Shown: one piece after another, positions 50,501 to 61,279 of the stretch
Numbering within the stretch: the first letter of the stretch is position 1
Layout: each line of letters begins with the position of its first letter
Source: Echinarachnius parma
Taxonomy: Eukaryota > Echinodermata > Echinoidea > Clypeasteroida > Echinarachniidae
Assembly (NCBI GenBank): GCA_037951105.1
Contig: JBAMJV010003047.1
Span: 1-64,000, forward strand
DNA length: 64,000 nt
Reading direction: 5' to 3'
Position numbers and translations under genes: made by a program
Notes under the pieces: generated by a model
Told to the model about the DNA's origin: nothing
Seen by the model: only the letters and a program-made list of their open reading frames with translations
Databases searched by the model: none

Positions 50501-53500
50501 TAAGTGTATAATTAAAAATACAATCTCATATTCACAGGCATATGCGTACACGGGGGGGGGGGTGGGGGGGGGGGTTCAAATTTCACTTTGATGAAAAAGG
50601 GCTGTTTTGGGGTTTCCCCCCCCTCAAAAACATATTCACGGACACCATGAACCCCCCTCACAAATTCTTCACCGACACCCCCGCCCCCTTTTGAAAGAAT
50701 CTTCACCAGTACCCCCTCTCGAGAAAATCTTCATCGACACCCCCCTCGCGTCGAAAAATATTCACCGACAACCCCCCCCCCTCGAAAAATCTTCTCCTAC
50801 ACCCCCACCACCCCCCTTCGAAAGAATCTTCACTGTTACTCCCTCTCAATAAAATCTTTACTGACACCCCCCTAGAAAATTCTTCACCGACAACCCCCCC
50901 CCCTCGAAAAATCTTCACAGACACCCCCCCTTTCAAGATTCTTCACCGACACCCCCCCCCCCCCCCTCCGGTGGTGATTCAATCTCATATTCAAAGGCAT
51001 ATGGGTACCCGGGTGGGGGGGGGGGGGGGTGAGGACACCCACCCCCCTTACAAATTCTTCACCGACACTCTCCCTCGAAAATTCTTCACCGACAGCCCCC
51101 CCCCCCCCTCCCCACTCGAAATACTTGACCGACACCTGACCCCTCCAAAATGTTGGTTGAGGAAATAACCACCCCCCCCCCCTCAAAAAATATTCACGGA
51201 CACCCACTCCCCTCACAAATTCTTCAGCGACACCGAAAGAATCTTCACTGGTACCCCCTCTCGAAAAAATCTTCACTGACACCCCCCTCGAAAAATCCCC
51301 CACCCCCCATCGAGATTCTTCACCAACATCCCTCCCCCCTTCGAAAATTCTTCACCGCCCCCCCCCCACGAAATATTTGACCGACACCACCCTCGAAAAT
51401 TCTTCACCGACACCCCCCTCGAAATACTTGACCGACACCCCCTCGAGTTACTTGACCGACACCCCCCTCGAAATACTTGGCCAACACCCAGCCCGTCGAA
51501 AATTTTGGTTGACGCAATAACCCCCCCTACCCCCCCCCCCCCCCTTGTAAAAACCCTAGGTATAATGCCAGCGATCACATGTCAAACAATAAACAGTATT
51601 AATTAAATCGTTGTCAAGTAGATCAATAACCCTAATTCCTTGCTCTTCTTGTTTACACGTTATTTACAAAAAGCACACATTTTTTATACTTCAGTACAAC
51701 AAAGTATGCACTTCGAGCAAACATTTACAATTAGCCTGTATTCAGAAAATTAAACCAGTGACAGAGAGAAACCTATTTTGGTAGCCGTATACCCTGTTTT
51801 GCCAATTTTGTGAATATCGTGTTGAAAATGTGAACAAAAATCACCGATCAAATTCAGTCATGCATATACGGACATGTACAATCACACGAATGTGTGTACA
51901 ATGTAGTAGATTGTGTGTTGACAATGCACAGATGCCGGACCTACAATATTCCGCTACTCTGTATATAGTCTATGCAAATTCTCCGCCCGACGGTCGCTTT
52001 CGCTTTTGGAATGTACCGTCCGTTTCTTGATAGAAATACATATATTTCATCAGATTTGTTTTAATTCTATTCGAAAATCAGTCATTACAATTTTTAAATC
52101 CATATTATTTAAAAGTTTGAAAAACAACAATTCGCAAGCAAATTACGATAGTCTTAATTCAGGCGCACACAGCGGCACACGTGTTATTTCCGATTTGACA
52201 GGCATACGATAATGTGCGTAAGTAATTTACAACGTATCGATTCCAGGCTGAACAAAGACTACATAATGAAAGGTCATTTCAGCAACACACTTTTCACGGT
52301 ACTTCCGTCGCAAGCATGTGCGATGATCAGCGCTCGACGCGACTGCATGGCAAATGAACGTGGAATATTGGCCGATTCATAACTGACCACTGGTCAAACT
52401 GACCCCGACCTGACCCAGACCACAAACCTCTATGGGTCATCACCAATCACTACCCAAAGTTTGATGTTGGTGCCTCAATGCACTACGAAATGCATAGATG
52501 GACAGACAGACATACAGACAGACAGACAGACATACGTAATCGGCTACTTTAGTATAGTAGATTATTACATCGGGAAGGTCAAGTCGGGTCACAAAGCTGA
52601 CGCAGCCTGTGGATGACACCTGAACCATTTGGAGGTAAAAATGTGTATTGCGATCAAAAGTTGTGAAGAAATTTAATTCTGATCATTCTAATGTGTATCA
52701 TACATTCAAACCTACTGTAACGACCACCTGCTTATAAAGACCACTAATGTATTCTTGCCTACCTAGGAAGCAGTTCACATGTAAATGAACCTGTCTATAA
52801 GGACCACCTTCTTTGAAAGACCATTGTTATCTATCTCCCTTGAGTCGTCTCTAATAGACAAGTTTAACTGCATATTCAATTGCTCTTTAATACATATCAC
52901 TGCTTCTATTAACCTTGTTTTGTTTTGGTTTTTGTTTCTGTTTCGGGTCAACAAACTATTATTTGCCATAGCACACAATGGTAGTACAATTAAGTTGCCA
53001 TGACGCTCTATTTTGTAAAGTGGGGCAAAGCATTCACCCATCAATTCAATCCAGGGTCCCTGGCCTATGGGGGTCACATTGAGGAAACAGGAAATTTACG
53101 CTTGTTTCAATAGAGGAAATGGAGTGACTTTGACACCGAATCAGTACACAAGACGTACATAAACTTATATTGTATATATGCAGGCCTTGCAGGGGTAGTC
53201 ATGGGATGTGTTTATCGTTTATCCTATAATCCTTGTTTTGAAACACGTTCCTAGCTAATTATTTCACTTAATAAGATAATTCAGAAGAATCTGCCTTTTA
53301 CATTTAACTATAAGCGCCGTGAGCAATGAGAGACGGACAGTGCGCTATACAATTATCCACTATTATTATTATATTGTTTTCTTTTGCAATGTGAATTATT
53401 TTACCAATAACCTGTAGAGTGGAACCTCACGAAAAAGAGCTCTGATATTTATAACAAAACCATCTTACAACCATTTCTAGCACTATTAAATTCTTCCTTC

Positions 53501-54237
53501 ACAAAAGTTTGGAAGCTGATGGTATCCCATCAATCTTTATTTCTTGTTAAAGGCTCAACTGTATGTAGTATGTAAGTATGTACCTTCCAGTTTTCTAAGT
53601 ATGTCTTCTTCCTCAAATTTGGCGGTGTGGAATTCTTCGTCGATGTTCTCCATGAACTGGGGTTTGACCACCAGCTTGCCGATCACAGAGAAGAGTCTTG
53701 TGAAACCGAGCGGTGTGGAAACTGTATGGGAGAAAAAGAATCATAAATTAACAGGGCTCTCAAAAAAATGTGTTTTCAATTTGCCCAATTGGGAAAGATC
53801 CTAAGAAAATAGCTTGCCCCAAAATATCAATTTTCTTGGGTATTACAGTGGAATATCTTGGCTTTCATAGTGGAACCTCATTATAAAGAGCACTGACATA
53901 ACACAACCTTCTTTTAAAAAAGTGGTTTCACTGGTCTCAAATCTTAATATTCCTTTGTTGTCATTTCCCCCCTAATTAAACAAGAAACCTGATACACCAG
54001 GGTAATTTTCATGGCCATATTAAAGGTCCTTGTTATGATGAGGTTTCACTGTATAGTGTATATTATTTAATCCTTTTTTCATTAGCTAATATTATTCAAT
54101 TATGCGCAAAGAAGAATCAATAAGTAGATTAAATTCTGGAAAGAATATAAATGACAAGGGATACTTACTCAGTAACATGAGCACACCCAGTAATGCCATG
54201 CATGAATACAGGTACGGTAGATATGATGTCCACACTC
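47245..54237 (-). CDS. LMBR1: LMBR1/LMBR1L-like membrane protein (3' six exons, partial)
   Basis: Minus-strand exons in reading order: 54169-54237, 53584-53721, 49870-50111, 49409-49482, 48257-48414, 47245-47510. All borders are canonical and phases agree, giving about 315 codons to a stop at 47245-47247. Similarity to vertebrate LMBR1 and LMBR1L is plain: SYLPYLYSC, TPLGFTRLFSVIGKLVVKP, a coiled segment with DRQVLDRRRQASSFHRLMGYP, LSTFGAVGAFLEVCLI, VIANCLVVLILSSALPLLSK, and NFDLLGEYGRLNALQNFYIV. At least four hydrophobic membrane spans are visible. LMBR1L was described as a lipocalin receptor and LMBR1 hosts a limb enhancer in vertebrates; the molecular function here is unknown. The first about 175 residues are missing from the window. 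A decayed extra copy of exon 3 of this list lies at about 50205-50320 and of exon 5 at about 47806-47900 and 48031-48130. Confidence 0.92.
47801..48190 (-). pseudogene. Two decayed tandem copies of an LMBR1 exon end
   Basis: At about 48031-48130 the minus strand reads VIANCLVVLVLSSALPLLSK with a frame break just before it. At about 47806-47860 a further copy has a one-base insertion and a three-base deletion. Both retain a donor-like GGTAAGT or GGTAGGT but lack the 5' half and the acceptor. Together with the real exon they form units of about 215-225 bases, each followed by the same intron sequence. Confidence 0.82.
48257..48414 (-). CDS. LMBR1 exon with duplicated donor
   Basis: Acceptor TTTCCCTCCAG. 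Encodes YLMLASMVGLYGMPVFKHLV and VIANCLVVLILSSALPLLSK, ending KMLG. The last 18 bases including the donor are repeated, so a second in-frame donor at 48238 would add KSKMLG. Confidence 0.93.
48469..48865 (+). mobile_element. TTAA-flanked MITE in an LMBR1 intron
   Basis: Bounded by TTAA at both ends with inverted termini AAAGGGATAGTACAGTTTTG and, reversed from the right, AAGGGGTAGTTCAGTTTTGG. The interior matches the copy at 55386-55948. Confidence 0.85.
49215..49315 (+). repeat. tRNA-derived SINE-like fragment
   Basis: TGGATCAATGGTTAGATCGC and CGGTCTAGTGATCCAGAG followed by GGTTCACTTC resemble tRNA A- and B-box regions. It is short, lacks a clean cloverleaf and lies in an LMBR1 intron, so it is a SINE remnant and not a tRNA gene. 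Confidence 0.5.
49409..49482 (-). CDS. LMBR1 exon
   Basis: Acceptor TTCTCTGCAG. Encodes EAGLGKVSLSTFGAVGAFLE and VCLI; donor TT/GTATCC is weak but keeps phase. Confidence 0.9.
49870..50111 (-). CDS. LMBR1 exon (coiled segment and membrane span)
   Basis: Acceptor ATATACAG and donor GCC/GTGAGT. Encodes QRARNTNGSRTELRERLVEV, RQASSFHRLMGYPILWIVLF and GIGALPVNIA. Confidence 0.93.
50200..50320 (-). pseudogene. Extra copy of the LMBR1 coiled-segment exon
   Basis: On the minus strand, after an ATCCACAG acceptor, it encodes SQTELQERLAEVTQDRQVLE and RKRQASSFHRL, closely matching the exon at 49870-50111. The phase at the acceptor is correct for joining to the upstream exon, but after YPIEWIMFIP the similarity ends in a stop without a good donor. 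It is either a dead tandem duplicate or part of an alternative terminal exon. Confidence 0.8.
50550..51570. repeat. C-rich minisatellite in an LMBR1 intron
   Basis: About thirty degenerate units of AAATTCTTCACCGACACCCC-type sequence, about 24-36 bases each, with C or G runs between them. A longer internal repeat (ATTCAATCTCATATTC ... CATATG) occurs at about 50518 and 50975. Minus-strand open frames reading GVSVKIF repeatedly are produced by the unit and are not genes. Confidence 0.88.
51570..53583. other. LMBR1 intron sequence with minor repeats
   Basis: Contains a GACA/GACATAC microsatellite at about 52500-52535 and a CAAACCTACTG-type copy of the CAAACCTGTC family at 52704-52875. No other gene is seen. 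Confidence 0.6.
52704..52875. repeat. CAAACCTGTC repeat, copy 5
   Basis: Carries CTGTAACGACCACCTGCTTA, ATGAACCTGTCTATAAGGAC and AATAGACAAGTTTAACTGCA. Confidence 0.7.
53584..53721 (-). CDS. LMBR1 exon
   Basis: Acceptor CCCATACAG. Encodes STPLGFTRLFSVIGKLVVKP through DEEFHTAKFEEEDILRKLE; donor G/GTACAT. Confidence 0.95.
54169..54237 (-). CDS. LMBR1 exon (first in window)
   Basis: Acceptor TTCTGTAG and donor A/GTAAGT. Encodes VWTSYLPYLYSCMALLGVL and LL, part of a membrane span. Entering phase requires one base from an exon outside the window. Confidence 0.9.
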   Translation of the reverse strand, partial: ECGHHIYRTCIHAWHYWVCSCY

Positions 54238-54239
54238 CT

Positions 54240-55385
54240 ACAGAAAACACAAAAAGGAATACTTATAAATGTTAGCCTCGAAGAACATCAGCTCTATTTT
54301 TTAATAAACTAAATCAACTACACTGACATCATGCAGTGAACAAAATACACAGGGGCTTGGATTGATATGTATCCTCCAAATTATAAAAAGACCCCCGTAA
54401 TATGATACAAATACTCAAGTGAGTCAAGTCCAGATAAATTGAGTTCAAATGGTAAAAAAACATTTTTAGAGCGCTTCTTTAATCAAGACAGAGGGCTCTT
54501 TTATGATTTTCTGGGACTATTTTTGGCTTTTGGGGGAGATACATCACCCCGAGCCCCCGTGTACTAACAATGTAATTTTCGGGCAAGTAATTTGTTGTTT
54601 TGGGCCTCCAAAAAATGAGAGGAATTATTTGACTGGTCTGACCAGACTGGTAGTAAATAAAGTTATTGTAGAGCCCTGCATACAATGTTACATAAATTGC
54701 CCAAGGCAACGGACACAAGAGATCAACAAACTTATCGGTTGACATTCACCATGAGGGTGACCTTCAAAAAAATCAAACGAAAGACCATGATCGTGTTTGA
54801 TCAATAAATGTAGCTATGTATGCACAATATATTAAATCAAATAAAGACAATGACATTGCATGATCACTAAAAATTAATGCTGCTCGCCGTACAAAATATA
54901 TTTAGACAAGGTCTTAGTTGTCAATGTTATGCATGATCCCGGCGGCACGTAATCAACTGTGCACAATATTTACATTCACATTTCACAGTTCCCTAGTATG
55001 TCAACACTTACTATGTAACTACGAGCTGATGAAAATTAATATATGCAAAGACCAGAGCAAATTGAAAGCCTCAGACTTAAGTATTTTTCATTGCATAAAT
55101 ATTTATATTAATTGTACAAACAATCTTTGGGCCAGATCCCACGTAACCAACCAGCTGCAATGTTTACATAATTTGTATACATAGTATCTTGGTACGTCAT
55201 CACTCGCAATAATTATTATGCAAGACCTAAAGGAATTGAAAGTGAACTTCATAATACTCTGGGAAGCTGAACTAAGGGTGATCAATCATCACGGACAGGT
55301 TACTGCAGCTTTGTAATACTGAACTGTAAAATACAGTGGGACCCCGTTAAAACGAACTCTGATATCAAAACCTTCTTATAAATAC
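54240..55385. other. LMBR1 5' intron or spacer, no gene recognised
   Basis: AT-rich sequence with scattered short repeats, including a GTGGGACCCCGTTAAAACGA block (about 55333) related to GTGGAACCTCATTATAAAGA at about 53870 and GTGGAACCTCACG at about 53418. No missing LMBR1 exon was found here. Confidence 0.5.
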
Positions 55386-55948
55386 TTAAAGGGATAGTTG
55401 AGTTTTGGTAGAGAGGGCGCTAGACTACTTATTTTTTTGTGAGGTAATGAAAAACTGAGTGTAAAATTTGAAAGAGCATAATATTTAAATAATAAAATCC
55501 TCTTTGTTTGATCAAAATCGGTTCAGAAACGGCTGAAATATCCATAAATATAACAATTTGTAATAAACCTGGGGCCCCAGGTTTATTAGAGAATTTTGAA
55601 CCAGCCGTTAAATTTTGTTTTTAAATGCTTCCTCTTTTCAAAAAGTTACAAAATAGGTATTTAAATAGTTGTTGGTTATTTCTCTATCTAATCACTATTT
55701 CAACAAAGCATCACATGCACAATATTTTATTCAAAATGGTTGAAACCGATGAGTGTTTAGAGAGCGCCCTCTTACGTTTTAACGGCTCTTTTTGAATGAT
55801 AACATGATCTTTACTACGTCATTTGTAATTTTGTGTTCCTTTCTAGTTATAACTATTAGTTTGTAATGTAATGATGCAGGTTTTGGTTACTAAAATTCAG
55901 TTTCACCAAAACTGTACTCTCCTTACCAGAACTCAACTATCCCTTTAA
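55386..55948 (+). mobile_element. TTAA-flanked MITE, best-preserved copy
   Basis: Bounded by TTAA with termini AAAGGGATAGTTGAGTTTTG and, reversed from the right, AAAGGGATAGTTGAGTTCTG. The interior includes GGTAATGAAAAACTGAGTGT and a small palindrome CCTGGGGCCCCAGG. A TTAA target suggests piggyBac-type mobilisation. Confidence 0.87.
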
Positions 55949-55949
55949 T

Positions 55950-56770
55950 GCAGAGCTCTTTACATTTGTTGAAACACATCATACTTTGATACTAATGATA
56001 TATAATTGGTTACTATTTGTAATTTCTTGCTGCAATTTACTTTAATATTTATGTGTGGTATATTCTGCTCTATTTTCAAGAGATAAAACTCTCTGAAAAC
56101 CAGTTAAATATTTGCAGTTTTTATAAAACACACAAACCCCTAAATGTGTATAGAACAATACCAATTGTTCATTACCCTAGGAAACAATGGCTGCTCAAAT
56201 CTCAATCAATCTTAACCACATCCCTTTGTTTGCTAACCACTCCAGTCAGTGTGTTTGTATCACTACAGATAGCTGCCAAGGTCAGAGTCACCTTCTGCAT
56301 TGTATTTCACATTTTATTCAAATACATCATTCAAAATTATACGAACAGAAGACCAAGACCTGCGTTTGATCTGAAATCTTGTATTCCTACAGGTGCATAA
56401 AGAAAGAATACCAATATTTGTTCCTAATCAGGACAACCACCACCCTTCTCCTTCTTAGGACTATCCCAAGAACTGAAGAAAGAATGTGCAGTCCCTATCA
56501 GGATTATCTCACCTCTAACCACATATGCACTGTATGTCTGACTTAATTTGTAGTTTCTTAGCTTTGAGTCTTCATCCCCCACCCAAACAACCAAACCAAA
56601 GACAAGACCATGCCACAAATGTTTCAAGAACTTCTAGTAGTCCGGCAGCCAAGGAGCTATACCTCGTTTTGTTGGAGTAAGTTTTTTTTTTGATGGATTC
56701 TCTTTCATTAGGCATTGCTGATGACCAAACAGAAAACTGGAACTTTGTCAGTGTTGAGCAATTTAAGATA
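55950..56770. other. Spacer, no gene recognised
   Basis: The plus-strand open frame at 56053-56400 (115 residues) has no recognisable domain and AT-rich codons. I treat it as chance. Confidence 0.5.
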
Positions 56771-57870
56771 TGGCAAAAAACAAAATGGCCGCCAAAATAG
56801 CCTATTTTGAGTAAAATTTGGACTATTTCATAATACATTACGAAATATCAGCAGAGAAGTGTGCTTGTAATTCACGAAGACCATTGTCAAGACATTCCTG
56901 ATCATCAAACATAAACATAGACATAATTTGAATATTTTTCATTTAATTTTTTGCTAATTTGCATACTCAAAATGGCGGATAAAAACAAAATGGCCGCCAA
57001 ATAGCCTATTTTGAATTATTTCATAATACATTACGAAATATTGGCAGAGTAGGATGATTGTAATTCACGAATACCATTGTTAATACATTCCTGATGATCA
57101 TACATGAACATAGACATGATTTTAATTTTATCCATTTTATTTGTGGCTAATTTGCATATTCAAAATGGCGGACAAAAGACAAAATGGCCGCCAAAATAGC
57201 CTATTTTGAGTGAAATTTGAATGATTTCATAATACATTATGAAATATTGTCAGATTTGTGTGCTTGTGATTCACAAAGACCATTGTCAACACATTCCTGA
57301 TGAACAGAGACATAATTTGAATATTTTCCATTTAATTTTTTGCTAATTTGCATATTCAAAATGGCGGATAAGAAACAAAATGGCCGCCAAATAGCCTATT
57401 TGGAGTAAAATTTGTATCATTTCATAGTACATTACGAAATATTGGCAGAGTAGGATGCTTGTAATTCAAGAAAGACAATTGTTAATACATTGCTGATGAT
57501 CATACATGAACATAGACATGATTTGAATATTATACATTTTATTTTTGGCTAATTTGCATATTTAAAATGGCGGACAAAAGACAAAATGGCAACCAAGCAA
57601 AATAGCCTATTTTGACTAACATTTGAATGATTTCATAATACATTATGAAATATTGTCAGAGTCGTGTGCTTGTAATTCACGAAGACCATTGTCAACAGAT
57701 TCCTGATGAACATTGACATAATTTGAATATTTTCCATTTTATTTTTTTCTAATTTGCATATTCAAAATGGCGAATAAAAAGAAAATGGCCGCCCAAAAGG
57801 CTATTTTGAGTAAAATTTGAATTATTTCATAATACATTACGAAATATTGGCAGAGTGTGGGGGGGAGGGT
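56770..57870. repeat. Tandem satellite array, unit about 200 bp, six copies
   Basis: The word AAAATGGCCGCCA and its variants recurs at about 56782, 56986, 57181, 57377, 57584 and 57782, with the same following sequence (AATAGCCTATTTTGAGTAAA, CATAATACATTACGAAATAT, ATTCCTGATGA, TTTGCATATTCAAAATGGCG). Copies differ by point changes and small indels. Confidence 0.93.
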
Positions 57871-58340
57871 GTGGGAGTGGGGTGTCCCACCTGCCACGGT
57901 AGGGAACTTTTGCATTTTTTGACTTGAAACTGTGCAATCTGGTGCATACCTGGAAAGGAAGTTCTGTCTTGGCGACATGTAGTATAATGTGCGTTAGTGT
58001 GTCATCATCGTCATAACCAGAAGAGATTATGATTGGTTCATGAAGAAAAACAAAAATGCGCCCCTGGAATACATGTACTATTCTCAAAGTGACATATTCA
58101 GTTCAAACAGTGCATCAAAAGCATTTTTTTTATGACATAGCAACATGAACCTTGTTTTCCAGACGTATACAAGACCGATTTCCGAGGGAGCAAAATGAAA
58201 ACCGAGAGAGGGAAAGGTGATGGGAGGGTGTGATGGTTGGTGGGTGCACGGTAAAGGTGTTTTTGCAATGTTTTTCATTGAAATGATGCAATCTTGTGCA
58301 TACTTGGGAAGGAAAATTTTACTTGACATGAAGTAAAATC
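57860..58340. repeat. Two direct units following the satellite
   Basis: TGCAATCTGGTGCATACCTG (about 57935) and TGCAATCTTGTGCATACTTG (about 58287) lie in two similar G-rich blocks about 350 bases apart. No gene. Confidence 0.7.
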
Positions 58341-58399
58341 TGTCTTTTCTTGTCTACAGAAAGACTCTTTTCTTTCAATCAATGTTATCGATTTAGATA

Positions 58400-59060
58400 A
58401 AAGCCATGATTTGAATTTATTTGGGGGGGGGGGGGGAAGTGCCCCCCCCCCCCCACCAGTACGCCATGTGACATTGTCGTAGCCTTAGATTGTCCATAGC
58501 ATGATGTAATGAGTGATGTTGCATCTTTCATCGCGTCGGCCATATCTGCATCCATGTTTCCAATCGATGGCAAAAGGAACCCATTGTTCTGCCGCAGCAC
58601 TTTTAGTAAAGTTCCTTTGCCAACTCCAAAATGTGCACCAACAGTATCACAACCTATCAGTGCGTGACCTGCTAACATAGAAGGGATGATATGTCTCTGT
58701 GTCTGTCCACTGTGGCATATAAATCAATGTCTTTGATTGGCGACTCGATTATCAAGGGTGACCGAAGGCCTGGCTTGTGGTATAAATGAAGTAGAAGAGC
58801 ATACACATCTGTGTCGTCTGCAAGCAACCTGATGGATCTGCCTTCATCTGCCAGCATGATAGCCTGCTGGACTGCCTGCACAATAATCACATCAGCCTCC
58901 CCATGAGATGTGGCCATATCGTGCCGTTGGATTGGAAAACCATCTGGACAACAGGAGTTTCATATTGGCTGGTGATCACAAGCTTGTGTTTTGTGATGAA
59001 ACCTGCATCGCTTTGCAGATGTTGTCAACTAATGTTTATCATCTGTTTCTTGTTCTGTGT
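58400..59060 (-). pseudogene. Decayed FEN1/PIN-like nuclease ORF of a dispersed family
   Basis: On the minus strand, in order: HKLVITSQYETPVVQM (about 58990), SHGEADVIIVQAVQQA (58912), LLADDTDVYALLLHLYHK and, after a frame break near 58680, GHALIGCDTVGAHFGVGKG. The spacing of E-E/GEAD, D-TDV and GCDT-x-GxGK matches the acidic residues and helix-hairpin region of FEN1/XPG nucleases (EAEA, DxD, GCDY...GIGPK). Frame breaks near 58920 and 58680 and truncation before a poly-G/C hairpin at 58424-58454 make it non-functional. The family name is unknown to me; the nuclease relation is inference. Confidence 0.6.
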
Positions 59061-59104
59061 GACTGTCAGAGTCAGTTTCTGAGATGGAAGAGGTGAAGTC
59101 CCAG

Positions 59105-60620
59105 GACGAAATTCCAGTTAAAATTTTAATTGGGACGATGAATGTAACAACCTCTACAACGACTTCCTCGATGGCGAACGCGGCGATGAAGCAGCCTCTA
59201 CGGCAACCCTTGTAAATACCTGCCTAGACAACAAACGCAGAGAGAGATAGGAGGAGACAGTCCAAGGAATTGACTTCATCTTCTCCAGCAGACTGGCCTG
59301 GAAAACGCCAATCACCTCACTGGCAAAAGTCCCAAGCCAAAACAATGCCCCGTGACCGCTAACTCAATCGCAGAACAGCTCCTCGAGAACGGTTGCTTCA
59401 AAGACGCAGATAAGAACCATACTCGCCATATCAAACAAGAAACCTCCAAACTCTGGCAGGCCCCAGGAGTAGATGGACTCCTGTCATCGTAGATGGACTC
59501 CTGTGGAAGTGGTGTGGCAAGATCGGTAGAGCGCGTGCTTCCTGATCATGAAACCCTGAGTTCGAACCCTGCTCACTCCGTTTGTCCTTCAGCAAGGCAT
59601 TTTATCCACATTGCTGCTCTCTACCCAGGTGTATAAATGGGTACCTGGTCTGGTGGAAATTAGCTTGGTGCTAGGGTTGCCCGCCGATAGTATGCTCCCC
59701 GGGGAGTTGAGAATGTGTACAAGATAATTGTGCAGGTCTGAACTGTATCATATGACCAGGGGTAATAATGCGCTTAGAGGCTGTTCTGCATTAGGCGCTA
59801 TATAAGTGCGATATATTATTATCACCCTTTTCTCCCGATGAGATCGCCACTGCCATCAAACACTTAGGTTTCTTCTGCACTGCGGACCAAAATACCTGGA
59901 ATGGCTCCGCCTATTTTTCTCAACATGCCTCACCCACAAGTCCATCCCCAAGATATGGCGCAAAGCAACCATCATCGCCTTACCCAAGCCAAACAAGCCC
60001 TTGGACAACCCCAAGAATAACAGACCAATCTCTCTCCTCTGCATCCCCTTTAAGCTACTCGAAAGACTCCTCCTAGCCCAGCTGGAACCAATCGTCGATC
60101 CGCAACTTCCGGACGAGCAAGCAGGTTTCCGCCGAGGACGCAGCACCGTCCAACGAGTAGTCTTGCTCACCAACGACATCAAGAGCAGCTTTGGGAGAGG
60201 ACACAAGGCTGACGCCGTCCTGGTAGACCTAACTGGAGCCTACAACACTGTGTGGCACCAGGGCCTCACTCTGAAGCTCCTCAGATAGTCCCAGACCGCC
60301 ACCTACTAGGATTCATCTCCAGCATCTTATCTAATCGCAGCTTTGTCCTGAAGACCAGCAACGGACAGTCCAGTCGTCCCCTCTTCCCTCGTCGCTCTTC
60401 AAAATCTACATCAGTGACATGCCCAAGACTGCCGCACGACAGTACGGCTATGCAGACGACCTCGCTCTCTTCCACTCGGACAAAGACTGGTCAAAAGATG
60501 AAGACGCCTTAACATCCGACATGGCCAAGATCGCGAACTACCTGAATAGTCCGGGAGCATGTCCACAGAAAAAAAGTCCCGTGGGATTTTTTGTATGAAA
60601 GCAAACCACCTATCCAAATG
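59105..60620 (+). pseudogene. CR1/Jockey-type LINE reverse transcriptase fragment
   Basis: Shifting plus-strand frames read SWKTPITSLAK-like sequence and SIAEQLLENGCFKDADKNH (about 59375), then RT blocks NNRPISLLCIPFKLLERLLL (60018), DEQAGFRRGRSTVQRVVLLT, ADAVLVDLTGAYNTVWHQGL (about 60210) and, in another frame, QYGYADDLALFHSDKDW (60438), the YADD catalytic box. There is no endonuclease domain and there are several frame breaks. A SINE splits it at about 59505-59822. It is a dead 5'- and 3'-truncated copy. Confidence 0.85.
59505..59822 (+). mobile_element. tRNA-derived SINE inserted in the LINE
   Basis: The tRNA-like head has TGGCAAGATCGGTAGAGCGC (A-box region) and GAGTTCGAACCC (B box). The body follows with GGGTACCTGGTCTGGTGG and ends GGCGCTATATAAGTGCGATA plus TATTATTAT. 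It interrupts the LINE reading between GVDG and the segment resuming LFSPDEIATAIKHL. The 16-base GTAGATGGACTCCTGT is doubled just before the insertion. Confidence 0.8.
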
Positions 60621-60738
60621 TCTCAAGGGCACCCCAAGGAACAATAAAAAACATGTTGGCAGTCTGGTATCCCTGGCAGATGATAATTATGAAGGATAAA
60701 AAGAAAACAACATATTTGTACTTAATATAACCTATTTT

Positions 60739-60925
60739 TTAGGGGTAGGTTAATGTTGGTATTGAGGGCACCTCATAAAAACAATATTTTTGTGTGGTAA
60801 TGACACATTTAGTGTAGAATCAACAACACGAATATAATGTAAACCATAGAACAAACTTTATTTGGTTGAAATCGGTTCATAAACGGCTGAAATATCCATA
60901 AATATATCGTTCATGATATTTGTTG
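60739..60925 (+). repeat. Partial copy of the TTAA-flanked MITE family
   Basis: TTGGTATTGAGGGCACCTCA, GTGGTAATGACACATTTAGT and ATCGGTTCATAAACGGCTGA match the interior of 55386-55948. Confidence 0.7.
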
Positions 60926-61279
60926 GAAACCCACTTTTATTTGATAATTCAAGAAAATACGATGAAATCCGTATACATTCTGGGAAATGTACCATAAATT
61001 GTCTAAACTTGAATGATTATATTAACCAAACGTCACATTCACTATGTCATGATTCATATTTGTTTATCAAAATAATTATGGTCTCTCGATTTAATTTGAA
61101 ACGGGCACTTATTCCTGTCACACCTACATGGTGCATCCCTTACAGAAAACTTAGCGCAGAGTCTAGCTACACTGCACGCTATAATATACATGCGTTTGTT
61201 TACTTCCGTTCATGTTTCATCAAGATTCAGCTGTATTCAATTCCAGTATACTAATCATAATAAGACTCATATATTTCGC

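Noticed and set aside
50703-51578. Repetitive protein reading GVSVKIF on the minus strand
   Set aside because: Translation of a C-rich minisatellite whose unit length varies and is not kept in frame; no start or splice context.
56053-56400. 115-residue plus-strand ORF as an LMBR1 N-terminal exon or separate gene
   Set aside because: Wrong strand for LMBR1, no similarity, AT-rich codon use.
54240-59100. Missing upstream LMBR1 exons
   Set aside because: I read the minus strand for the expected N-terminal membrane spans and found no exon with matching similarity; they probably lie beyond 64000 or are too diverged to see.
59520-59600. tRNA gene
   Set aside because: A- and B-box-like words are present but no full cloverleaf, and the sequence continues into a SINE body.
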